A DNA stretch of 23,329 bases from Halieaceae bacterium. Its GTDB lineage: Bacteria; Pseudomonadota; Gammaproteobacteria; Pseudomonadales; Halieaceae. The stretch spans positions 1 to 23,329 of the forward strand of contig DOVB01000107.1 of NCBI GenBank assembly GCA_003520285.1, given 5' to 3'. Position numbers and translations under genes: made by a program. Below, piece after piece: positions 7,335 to 15,278 of this stretch. The notes under the pieces are model-generated. The model was not told the origin of the DNA. It saw only the letters and a program-made list of their open reading frames with translations, and made no database searches. How positions within the stretch are numbered: the first letter of the stretch is position 1; every line of letters begins with the position of its first letter.

Positions 7335-8180
7335 TCATACCGACAAGTTAGCCAGTGAGCGCCTCAGAACACCCACCAACTCTGCTTGTCGGGTTTGCTC
7401 GTGGTAGAGCAGTTGAATAGGCGAGCTAAATTGCGGTGCATCGGGCACCACATGAATGCCTTGCCCCCCTAAGACCTCTGTCCAACTCTGTGGCAGAAAG
7501 CAAGCACCGGCGGCCTCTTGAAGGGCCGAAACCGCCACCGTAAGCGAGTTGGTCTGTAACGATGGCATCCACTGCTTGGCAACATGTCGAACATGAAATC
7601 GAGCGAATCCTCCACCCCAATCTAAGTCAACGTATTGACGAGCCAGTGCCTCGTCCAATGAGGCGATCCCATGGCTCGCAAACAATTTGAGTGTTAGTTC
7701 GCCGATGGGTACCGATTCCCATTCTGGCGCACTACTCGATCCAAAAACGACGGCCGCATCAAGTGACCGGTCCCTGAGCTTCTTATTGATCGTATTGCCG
7801 GCGACATTTTGAATTTGTAGGTTAAGGTCGCTTTGTTCATGCCGCAGTTGTTTAAAGCGCTGCTCGAGAGGGGACCCCCATAGCCCATCCCGAATTGCGA
7901 TACTCAAGCGAGGCCCTGCTCCCTCGCGCCTTGCAACATCCTGACGCGCGGCCAGGATCGACATAAGAATAGCCTCGGCATGGGGCACTAGCTGCTCGCC
8001 CTGAGGCGTCAGCTGAATATTGTGACGGTCGCGGACAAACAATGGCGCGCCGAAATAGATCTCGAGTTGTTTTATTCTTGCACTCACCGCAGCTTGAGTA
8101 ATGTACAAATTGTCAGCTGCATGACCAAAGTGTCGAGTGGCCTTTACCTCTAAGAATGTGCGTAGCAGTTCTGTGTCCAT
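7335..8180 (-). CDS. LysR-family transcriptional regulator, HdfR-like
   Basis: This is a DNA-binding regulator of 281 aa. The N-terminal winged helix-turn-helix spans about residues 1-60: MDTELLRTFLEV, then FGHAADNLYITQAAVSARIKQLE, then LFVRDRHNIQLT. It is followed by a LysR substrate-binding domain. The opening MDTELL-x-TFLEV and RHFG-x-AA closely follow E. coli HdfR, so I chose the ATG at 8180. The frame is open 20 codons further upstream to 8240, but neither position has a strong Shine-Dalgarno. LysR proteins commonly control a divergently transcribed neighbour. Here the divergent neighbour is a decayed PuuB-like oxidase (8381-8957), so the regulator may have lost its local target or act elsewhere. 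The effector is unknown. Confidence 0.88.
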   Translation of the reverse strand: MDTELLRTFLEVKATRHFGHAADNLYITQAAVSARIKQLEIYFGAPLFVRDRHNIQLTPQGEQLVPHAEAILMSILAARQDVARREGAGPRLSIAIRDGLWGSPLEQRFKQLRHEQSDLNLQIQNVAGNTINKKLRDRSLDAAVVFGSSSAPEWESVPIGELTLKLFASHGIASLDEALARQYVDLDWGGGFARFHVRHVAKQWMPSLQTNSLTVAVSALQEAAGACFLPQSWTEVLGGQGIHVVPDAPQFSSPIQLLYHEQTRQAELVGVLRRSLANLSV

Positions 8181-8380
8181 AGCGGGATTGTGCACCGTGA
8201 CTTTTGTAGAAGAAAGCATTTTCAGCGTTAGAGCGCGCAAATTCCGTGCCTGTAAGGCCGCGAATAATTCGCAATCAAAGACGTATGGGTATGGATAAAT
8301 TAACCAATCAAATTAGCTTAATTTTTTAATAATCTTGCATATGTGGTGCGAGCCGCGCCGCCCTCTTATAATACTGGGCT

Positions 8381-8957
8381 ATGCACAACTCAGACCCAAT
8401 TTCTCAGTATCGTGCGTCGGCCGAACCACAAAAGGCGTCGCGAGGTCTGCATCTAGACCCACTAAAATAACTATCTGGCCTAGCATAAGCCGCCTGACGA
8501 CTAGACGCGACAAGTTATGAAAATACACCGTTGAAGGACAGGAAAAATCAATGGGATCGGCTAGATTGACAAACACCGCGAACTAGTAAACGTGAATATA
8601 AAGTGATTCTTGCCTGCAATGCCTATCTCGACGACCTTGTGGCTCTCATCTCATCAAAGATCATGCCTATCAATAACTACATGATCACAACAGAGCCGAT
8701 TGATGAGGATATGGGCTAGGGGGCATCTTAACCAAGAAGTCTATTTTGCCTGAGCCTTCTCAAGCTGCGGGCTTTCAATGGACACTTATTCAGATTGGAC
8801 CATCTCTTGAGCGATCAGTAGCGATACTGAAATCGCTGTAGCCTTTACTAATCCTGAACATCCAAACCCTTCCGGATGGCCAAGTAGTTTCAGGCCGCTA
8901 GTGGTGGGCGGTATGCCATGTTATGCACTGCGCGACAAATTGGCGCCCGAAGTTTGA
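8381..8957 (+). pseudogene. Decayed PuuB-like FAD-dependent amine oxidoreductase
   Basis: Three remnants occur in the right order. First, 8381-8470 encodes an N-terminus with SQYRASAEP, like the SYYAASAN opening of PuuB, ending in TAA. Second, 8591-8719 in the same frame gives VILACNAYL and KIMPINNYMITTEP, matching the mid-protein V-x-x-A-x-NAYL and MP-x-x-x-x-x-x-TTE of gamma-glutamylputrescine oxidoreductase, and ends in TAG. Third, 8811-8957 in another frame gives AISSDTE, FTNPEHPNPSGWP and CYALRDKLAPEV. These match the C-terminal GD-x-x-x-FD-x-FANLPH, PFPGG and YYSLRDRL of PuuB. An intact gene is about 1.28 kb, while these pieces span 0.58 kb, so internal deletions plus frameshifts and stops have destroyed it. 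The comparison sequence is recalled, not searched. A perfect TATAAT (8367-8372) lies just upstream of the first ATG but only 8 nt from it. Confidence 0.72.
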
Positions 8958-9080
8958 TCTCTGGTTTACTGCTCTCATTTTAGAAAGCCTAACCCATTAC
9001 AAAATCACGCACTGCTATCGCTCTCACCGAGCGGGCTTCCCCAATGAGAGTAGTCGCGCAGCCCAAATTGAATTAAGCCG
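8958..9080. other. Short spacer with no recognisable feature
   Basis: This stretch separates the pseudogene end from the stop of the S9 peptidase gene. I find no gene, repeat or convincing terminator. The peptidase therefore lacks an obvious intrinsic terminator on its 3' side. Confidence 0.4.
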
Positions 9081-11021
9081 TCAACTTTCAGAAGTTACCA
9101 GATGCTTTGCAAGAAAATCCAGTACCCTCTCATTAAGCTCAGCACGGTTATTTACGTTGTAAAAACCATGCCCCTCCCCGTCTTTAACGAGCCACTCATA
9201 TGGGTAATCGATCGCGTCTAACGCGTCTTTAAGCGCAAGCGCGTGATCATACGCCGCTCGCGGATCGTCCTCTCCATGCACGATGAACAGAGGCGTTTTT
9301 AATTCTTTCACACGATGCACGGGGGACTGGGCTTTCCGCTCTTCCTCCGTTGTGGGAAGTGTTTTATCCAAATAGGCCGCGCCCCAGCGAGTGGTTTCAA
9401 TGTCGCCCGTGGTGTACAAAAGATCCAAATCGTAGACGCCGACATAGGCAATCGCAGCTTTGTACAAATCGGGCTCCAAAATTGGAGCCTGAACTGCCGA
9501 GTAACCACCAAAACTCGCACCGTAAATTGCAATACGATCAGGGTCCGCAACGCCATCCTTAATCGCCCACCGTGTTGCATCGATAATATCGTGCTGGATG
9601 TTACGCCCCCACTCGCCATAGCCGGCCTCCATAAAGGGACGACCATACCCAGTAGACCCCCTGAAATTTACCTGTAGAACGGCATAGCCAGCTGTAGCAA
9701 GATGCTGAACCATTGGGTCATAGCGCCAGTAGTCGCGTGCGTGAGGACCACCATGCGGAATGACCACCATTGGTAGGTTTTTAGACTGCCCTTTTGGTAA
9801 AGTCAGGTAGCCATAGAGCGCCATGCCATCTCGCGCCTGTAATTGGAAGCCGGTGGTTGGCGCAAGCATGGCGTCATCAACCCAAGGAAAAGCATCAAAC
9901 AAGAATTCGACACGATTAGTTTCTCTCGTGTACAAATAGTATTCCGGTGTCTTATTTGGTGATGACACAACCAATACAATATGGTCGTTATTCTTCGTGG
10001 TTGATGTGATCGTCACAGTATCTTTGGGAAATGTGGCTTGGAGCGACCCAATCAGACCCGCTAATTCATGGTCTTCATTTACAAGGTGAAATTCCGGGTA
10101 GACTTTAGCTGTAGAGACCCCAATCAATTCGCCATCACCATCAATAGCTGCGGACTGGACGTCGGTGTCACCCTTATGGAAGAGCCGCTCATGTCGGTTG
10201 GTTTTTAAATTGTAGCGATAAAGGCCATTGACCCCTTTGTCTTGCTCAGTGGCGCCCAGAACATAGACATTATCGGGATCGTCCGCGAAACCCACCGGCG
10301 TGGAATCGCTATCAAAAGGTGATTCAAAATTGGACCAGCCCAATTCACCCACTTGCTTCACCGAAATGATCTGATTAGCCATATCGTCAGCACCAATCGC
10401 AAAGCGTGGCTCAAGATCTCGGTCCAATAAAAAGCTCGCGCCACGTAAATCAGAACGCACCACACGGCGAGTCTTACCCGTGTTAATGTTCACGCGCACC
10501 ACCTCAGTTAAACGATCACTACTATTGCGACTCCATGGATATACCTGCACCAATATATGGTCATCGCCGTCGGCTTCCAGCATCATGCCCGAAGCATATC
10601 TTGGCTCTACAGCTCGACGTCCGAAAATATGCTTGCCGCGGGTGCCGTCTCGGTTAATCGCATAGAGCTCCCCCGTAAACAAGGGAGATTCGCTCAATCC
10701 GCTTCGAAAAGCCAAAGATACCACTAAGCGATCGTTATTGGCCCATTCGAAAGCCCCGGGCTGCGAGGTATGGCTGAATCTAATAAGAGAAGAGAGTTTG
10801 CGGTCTTTAAGGCTTAAAACTGCGATCTGCGGTTCGCCCTCAAATTCTGCGCTCATAGCCAAGTGCTGTCCGTCGGGCGACAATTCAACGTTAGAGTACT
10901 GCGGATGCTTAGCAAAGGGATCTATTGCCGTGTTGGAGTAAGCGAGCTCTATACCCAAGAGGAAATATACCAAAAGTAAAGGAACATGGGCTTGGAGAGC
11001 TCCATTATTCTTAAGAAACAT
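9081..11021 (-). CDS. Exported S9-family prolyl oligopeptidase/acylaminoacyl-type peptidase
   Basis: The product is 646 aa. An N-terminal hydrophobic stretch (HVPLLLVYFLLGIELAYS, about residues 12-29) looks like a signal peptide. A beta-propeller domain with repeated WD40-like blades (LSPDGQHLAMS, AINRDG) follows, then an alpha/beta-hydrolase domain. The catalytic triad is Ser503 (YGASFGGYS), Asp586 (HGEDDPRAAYD) and His618 (GEGHGFYN). S9 enzymes cleave short peptides, here probably in the periplasm. The frame also has a GTG three codons upstream (11030), but the ATG at 11021 follows GGGTGAG at a better distance. It lies downstream of the 991-aa receptor on the same strand. A terminator (11149-11183) separates them, so it probably has its own promoter. 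Shared direction with a TonB receptor fits peptide scavenging, which is an inference. Confidence 0.92.
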   Translation of the reverse strand: MFLKNNGALQAHVPLLLVYFLLGIELAYSNTAIDPFAKHPQYSNVELSPDGQHLAMSAEFEGEPQIAVLSLKDRKLSSLIRFSHTSQPGAFEWANNDRLVVSLAFRSGLSESPLFTGELYAINRDGTRGKHIFGRRAVEPRYASGMMLEADGDDHILVQVYPWSRNSSDRLTEVVRVNINTGKTRRVVRSDLRGASFLLDRDLEPRFAIGADDMANQIISVKQVGELGWSNFESPFDSDSTPVGFADDPDNVYVLGATEQDKGVNGLYRYNLKTNRHERLFHKGDTDVQSAAIDGDGELIGVSTAKVYPEFHLVNEDHELAGLIGSLQATFPKDTVTITSTTKNNDHIVLVVSSPNKTPEYYLYTRETNRVEFLFDAFPWVDDAMLAPTTGFQLQARDGMALYGYLTLPKGQSKNLPMVVIPHGGPHARDYWRYDPMVQHLATAGYAVLQVNFRGSTGYGRPFMEAGYGEWGRNIQHDIIDATRWAIKDGVADPDRIAIYGASFGGYSAVQAPILEPDLYKAAIAYVGVYDLDLLYTTGDIETTRWGAAYLDKTLPTTEEERKAQSPVHRVKELKTPLFIVHGEDDPRAAYDHALALKDALDAIDYPYEWLVKDGEGHGFYNVNNRAELNERVLDFLAKHLVTSES

Positions 11022-11148
11022 AAATCTCACCCAGTATCGATTGATTTTGTAGCTAGTTTACAAGTTGAGCACTCGAGCTCAAGAAAAATAGAGCTTAAAT
11101 AACAAAGATTTCGGATTACAGTCGTGTCAATTCGATGAGTCTATAGCA

Positions 11149-11183
11149 AAAAAGGCCGCGCAACAGAGTTGAGCGGCCTTTTT
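11149..11183 (-). terminator. Rho-independent terminator of the 991-aa receptor gene
   Basis: AAAAAGGCCGC (11149-11159) and GCGGCCTTTTT (11173-11183) form an 11-bp stem with a 13-nt loop. On the minus strand the stem is followed by T-rich sequence (GGCCTTTTTTGC), 19 nt after the receptor stop at 11202. The A/T ends also allow function in the other direction, but no plus-strand gene ends here. Confidence 0.88.
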
Positions 11184-11201
11184 CACAGTGGCCTTATATC
11201 C

Positions 11202-14177
11202 CTAGATCTCGTAACGAACATTAAAGAAGTAGCTTCGACCTTCCCAGTCATACTGACTGTAGAAGGCTGAGTTTCCTTGTCTGCTAACTAGGCTACTGCG
11301 AGATAATAAGGGTGGTGTTTTATCAAACACATTGGAGACACCGAATCGTGCAGTTAAGCCATTATCAAACTGATACGCGACCGATGCATTGTGGTACATC
11401 ACTCGCTCGGTATCCAGAACAAGTCGGACTTCGCGCTCAGTGGCAGTACCCGAATATATGGTAGCTAAGTTATCACCATCGCCCAAGTCGTAGTTCTCCG
11501 CACTGCCAATAATATTGGCAGACCAAACACCACTCCAGGCGCCTCGATCCAACGACACACTGAACCGACCTGTCCACTTGGGGTTCCCAATATAGCCGTT
11601 GTAGTCTTCTTCCGTATCAGCGAAAAGCGCAACCTTATCTTCGATTTGGAAAGAGTGCTGGGTCTCAAAGGTTAGAATACCGACATCGCTCTCATATACC
11701 CAGGTCGCCGCCAGATCCCAACCTCGGTTGCGCTGCTCCGCCACATTGAGATAGGAGTCTCGAACTTCGGTAATCTGGTTATTAGTCAATGGATCTCGGT
11801 CAAACTGCCCACAGAGCGGATCATTGGGGAAAAAGTCAGAATCATAGCACTGGTATAGAATCTGCCTCGCACCCAGCTGCGACACCTGATCTTCGATTTT
11901 TATGTCGAAGTAATCCGCCGACACACTCAAATTAGCGAACTCGGGCTGCCAGACAATCCCTATCGTCTTGGCCTCAGACGTCTCAGCTTCTAAAACACCC
12001 AACCCCCCCCCGGTCACGACTGTTGCAGAAATTGCAGCACCTGAGAAATTATCTGGAATCCCGTCTGCCGCGCAATTATCTGCGATTCGTTGGTAACCAG
12101 GGTTGGCCAATAAAGCCTGCCCCCAGCCAATACACGGATCTATGCTCCGCTGGCCTATGAAAGACGTTTGATCAGCGAGGTAGAGTTCAAATAACGCGGG
12201 TGTTCTGAAAGAGGTGCCATTGCTCGCACGAACCCGCACCGTAGGCGTGATCTCCCAGTTTAAACCCACTTTATAGGTCGTATCACTGCCGAATGATGAA
12301 ACATCAGTCCATCGGCCAGACGCATTCATCGTAAGACTCTGGATGCCGGGCAGATCAGCCAAAAGTGGGAGCTCTATCTCACCAAAAATGGCCTTGGTTG
12401 CATCATCACCTTTAGTGATTCCTGCCCCGGTCGAACCCCAGGCGTTGCCAGCAAGGGTAATGTCGCCGGGCACATCTTCTATCTCATCTCGACGGTATTG
12501 GAAACCGACTGCACCCAATGCTTCTCCTGCGGGCAGGTCAAAGAGTGAACCCGAAATCGAACCCTCAACGCTCCATTGAATATACTCTGTCCCGCCAGCT
12601 TCGCTACCAAAGAGAAAAGCGCGCTCTTCGGCATTCAAATCACCCGCCAAAAAGCCAGCGTCTAACCATCTTGGATCGATACAGTCAACACCTCTGACCG
12701 AGCTCTGCGTCCCGACGCAAGACCCGTTAGCAAACCAACCATCTTGAATCGAGTCATTGTAGATTCGGTCTGAAAAGTAATCGCCGCTGGAGCGCGAGTA
12801 TTGGGCAGACAAATCCCATGAATAGTTATTTATCTCACCCGTAAATCCGACAAGTGCACGCGCGTACGTTACCTCAACGCTGTCATCAGCGTGATCAGTA
12901 ATAGGGGTGGGGCTCAGCCACTGAAGGCCTCGCCAGCCCGTAGAAAGGCTGCTACCTGCAGGCTCGTAGCCGTAGAAGTAGTTAAGATCAAAGTCTTCGT
13001 TATAAATGTAGGTCCAAAACTGTCGATACCCATTCACATAGGTCTCGCGCTGACTCAATAAAGCTTCGGTGTACATCGTCAATGTGTCAGTGAGCTGAAT
13101 CTCGGCGTCCGCGTATAACGTGTACACTTCTGTGCTCGGCACCAACGACTCACCGTCTTGGAAGGGATGATCCGCATCCGTTACGCCGTTAGAGGGCTCG
13201 TCGTAAGCAACCGGGAACCAGCCTGCGGGTGTTTCCATGACAGCAGGGTCGAAGCCAGGAATGTAATCAGCCAAATCGCCATTTCTATCAAACTGCGCTT
13301 TGGCGCCGCGTGGGACACCACCCGAATAGTCGTATATCCAAACGTGGCCCCAAAGCAAGTCATTACACCAAGGCTGCCCCGTTCGGGGATCAATGGTATC
13401 TGATCGCGCACCTGTGTCGGGGTCAAAGTAGTACTGCTGTCCGCAATTAAAGTATTGGCGCGCGCCTTTTTTCAGTTCTTTGGACTCAATATAATCGCCC
13501 ATCACACTGAAGCTGACTCGATCACTGCTGTTGCCCCAGCGCAAGCTCAAGCGGCTCTGCTCGCCGCCATTTCGAGTTGGTTGCGAAGTGTAGAAATCAA
13601 ATGAAGCGCCCTCATCCTTGCGAGTAATGACGTTAACAACACCGGCTATAGCGTCGGAACCGTAGATCGTAGAAGCGCCGTCCTTCAGAATTTCGATTCG
13701 CTCAACTGCAACAAGCGGCATCAAATTGAGATCAAAAGACGATACCTGGCCACGTACACCGGCAGGCCCAATACGTCTGCCATTGAGCAAGACCAAGGTT
13801 CTATTTGCACCCAAGCCACGCAATGAGATGGTTGATGCACCGATCCCGCCTTCGGTTACGCCATTGGCTGATATCGCCGCGGTTACCTGGGGTGAACCTG
13901 ATGCTACTGTCGCACTTTGCAACAGCGACCCTACATCTGCGATACCCTGCACTGTCGCCAATTCGGGCGAAATTACCTCGATCGGCGATGAACTCGAATA
14001 CCCATCACGCTTGATGCGCGAACCTACAACCACGACTTCTTCAAGCTTCTCCTTGGCATCCGCTTCCGCATCGTCTTCTTTCTCTTGAGCAAACGATATT
14101 GGGGACAAACCCACCGCAGCGGCCACAGCCAAACTGAGCAGTGTTCGGTTACGGTACTCAAAGGCTGTTTTTGACAT
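11202..14177 (-). CDS. Large TonB-dependent outer-membrane receptor, 991 aa
   Basis: A signal peptide (about 1-30, ending PISFA) is followed by an acidic linker and a TonB-box-like EEVVVVGSRI at 46-55. The plug carries LRGLGANRTLVLLNGRR and ILKDGASTIYGSDAIAGVVN. A long barrel includes the ADYFDIKIEDQVSQLGA-type strand near the C-terminus and ends YFFNVRYEI. At about 990 aa it belongs to the long GSRI-type receptors common in marine bacteria and Caulobacter relatives, and it is paralogous to the receptor at 19919-22888. The start has GGGAG about 12 nt upstream. Its divergent neighbours encode a sulfotransferase and a flavin halogenase, and an exported peptidase lies downstream. This suggests import of a complex organic substrate, but the ligand is unknown. 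Odd feature: nine consecutive G on the coding strand (complement of 12003-12011) encode Gly723-725. Confidence 0.94.
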   Translation of the reverse strand: MSKTAFEYRNRTLLSLAVAAAVGLSPISFAQEKEDDAEADAKEKLEEVVVVGSRIKRDGYSSSSPIEVISPELATVQGIADVGSLLQSATVASGSPQVTAAISANGVTEGGIGASTISLRGLGANRTLVLLNGRRIGPAGVRGQVSSFDLNLMPLVAVERIEILKDGASTIYGSDAIAGVVNVITRKDEGASFDFYTSQPTRNGGEQSRLSLRWGNSSDRVSFSVMGDYIESKELKKGARQYFNCGQQYYFDPDTGARSDTIDPRTGQPWCNDLLWGHVWIYDYSGGVPRGAKAQFDRNGDLADYIPGFDPAVMETPAGWFPVAYDEPSNGVTDADHPFQDGESLVPSTEVYTLYADAEIQLTDTLTMYTEALLSQRETYVNGYRQFWTYIYNEDFDLNYFYGYEPAGSSLSTGWRGLQWLSPTPITDHADDSVEVTYARALVGFTGEINNYSWDLSAQYSRSSGDYFSDRIYNDSIQDGWFANGSCVGTQSSVRGVDCIDPRWLDAGFLAGDLNAEERAFLFGSEAGGTEYIQWSVEGSISGSLFDLPAGEALGAVGFQYRRDEIEDVPGDITLAGNAWGSTGAGITKGDDATKAIFGEIELPLLADLPGIQSLTMNASGRWTDVSSFGSDTTYKVGLNWEITPTVRVRASNGTSFRTPALFELYLADQTSFIGQRSIDPCIGWGQALLANPGYQRIADNCAADGIPDNFSGAAISATVVTGGGLGVLEAETSEAKTIGIVWQPEFANLSVSADYFDIKIEDQVSQLGARQILYQCYDSDFFPNDPLCGQFDRDPLTNNQITEVRDSYLNVAEQRNRGWDLAATWVYESDVGILTFETQHSFQIEDKVALFADTEEDYNGYIGNPKWTGRFSVSLDRGAWSGVWSANIIGSAENYDLGDGDNLATIYSGTATEREVRLVLDTERVMYHNASVAYQFDNGLTARFGVSNVFDKTPPLLSRSSLVSRQGNSAFYSQYDWEGRSYFFNVRYEI

Positions 14178-14254
14178 ATCACCATACTCCCTCTGTTTTG
14201 AGGAGCTTCGCTTAGTGTGAACCTTCCACGAATGGAGAGCCGAGCCCCTAATTT

Positions 14255-14270
14255 ATTACAAAAATGTTAC
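14255..14270. promoter_or_regulatory. 16-bp motif shared by the two large receptor genes, copy 1
   Basis: attacaaaaatgttac lies 78 nt upstream of the 991-aa receptor start, in the gap shared with the divergent sulfotransferase gene. It matches attacacaaatgttac at 19799-19814 in 15 of 16 positions. It is imperfectly two-fold symmetric (N-T-N-ACA, four bases, TGT-N-A-N), as expected of a dimeric regulator site. It could instead be promoter sequence. Confidence 0.45.
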
Positions 14271-14348
14271 GATCTCTTGAACTTTCATCATATTTTAGTG
14301 TCTTGTAAAGCTTTAACTGAATATTTTGTAAAAAAATCACACCGCTTC

Positions 14349-14373
14349 GCCGCTGGTGCAAGGCCGCTGGTGC
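14349..14373. repeat. Tandem 11-bp direct repeat upstream of the sulfotransferase gene
   Basis: GCCGCTGGTGC occurs at 14349-14359 and again at 14363-14373, a 14-nt period with a 3-nt gap. CCGCTT lies on the outer side of each copy. It is 59 nt upstream of the ATG at 14432. It may be a direct-repeat operator or a small duplication. Confidence 0.5.
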
Positions 14374-14431
14374 CGCTTGCATTTGGGTGTTCGGCTCACT
14401 AAGATCAAGAGCAACAGCGACAGGGGGCCTC

Positions 14432-15220
14432 ATGCCACGCGTTCATCTAGATGCAGATCGTTTCGAAGAATTCACCGGAAAACTAAACCGAGAGCGAATA
14501 AGCAGACCCACCTTCTTAAACTCCGTGCCTAAATGCGGTACGCATTTAATGAAGAACATCATGCGCGCCTTCGTACCAGCAGAACAGCACTATAACGATA
14601 CATTTATTCAAATACCCATTCTGCAGAGGCACTTGAATGCTTATAACCCCAATGAGCCCAAGCTCAGCTGGGGGCATATGCTGTTTTCAGATCAATCGGC
14701 CATTGCACTAAGAGATGCATATCACATATTGATGATCCGTGACCCCTATGACTGGGTGCTCGCACGCACGCGCTTTTTCCTCTCCGATAATTTTCAGGGC
14801 AATATGGAGAACTTGAAAAGCGGGCAGCTTTCACTGGAAGAAATCATGAACCTAATGATTTGGGGCATCCATCAGAAAGCTCCGCCCCTAAAAGATATTT
14901 TCGAGCTCAATGGCAGCGCGTGGATAGGCACTAGGGCAAGGGTAATTCGTTTAGAAGACTTACTGCTTCAACTTAAGAATTTGGATTCGATCGAAGCGGA
15001 GCGCTTTTTCTCAGAGTTGATCAGGCCCATGGGGCATAGCAAGCTACCTGAGGACTGGCAGGAACGCGTCCGGCTGGGCAGCAAACCTGAACTGAGCGGC
15101 ACCTTCCGCGACAACTTGTCTGGCATTGCACTTGAAATTCCGAAAGAATTACCTTCTGTTCAGAAACGCCTCGTTGACCATGCAGCGCCAGGCTTACGCA
15201 AACTCCTGGGGTATGAGTGA
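14432..15220 (+). CDS. Sulfotransferase-like protein, 262 aa
   Basis: Sulfotransferases move a sulfonate group from PAPS to a hydroxyl or amine acceptor. The 5'-phosphosulfate loop is visible as SVPKCGTHLMKNIM (31-44), in place of the classic PKSGTTW. The 3'-phosphate site is ILMIRDPYDWVLARTRFF (99-116), where the usual RDP-x-x-x-x-x-S serine is replaced by Ala111. The C-terminus (LRKLLGYE) resembles the L-x-x-LGY end of the family. There is no signal peptide, so it is cytoplasmic. The frame opens earlier with a GTG at 14387, but the ATG at 14432 follows AGGGGG by five bases and is preferred. It is 58 nt upstream of the halogenase and likely in the same transcript. The acceptor is unknown. 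The family call is good, but true sulfotransferase activity is not certain. Confidence 0.78.
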   Translation: MPRVHLDADRFEEFTGKLNRERISRPTFLNSVPKCGTHLMKNIMRAFVPAEQHYNDTFIQIPILQRHLNAYNPNEPKLSWGHMLFSDQSAIALRDAYHILMIRDPYDWVLARTRFFLSDNFQGNMENLKSGQLSLEEIMNLMIWGIHQKAPPLKDIFELNGSAWIGTRARVIRLEDLLLQLKNLDSIEAERFFSELIRPMGHSKLPEDWQERVRLGSKPELSGTFRDNLSGIALEIPKELPSVQKRLVDHAAPGLRKLLGYE

Positions 15221-15278
15221 ACGACATGGCTCGTCTGAGCGGTGTGACCGATACATGAATAACGTTTAGGAGCTTAAG

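Noticed and set aside
8335..8576. 61- and 65-codon frames on both strands near the LysR gene
   Set aside because: They overlap the N-terminal remnant of the decayed oxidase in other frames and have no family resemblance.
9308..9677. Frames of 112 and 120 codons overlapping the peptidase catalytic region
   Set aside because: Both are alternative frames of the intact S9 peptidase; the catalytic motifs are in the peptidase frame.
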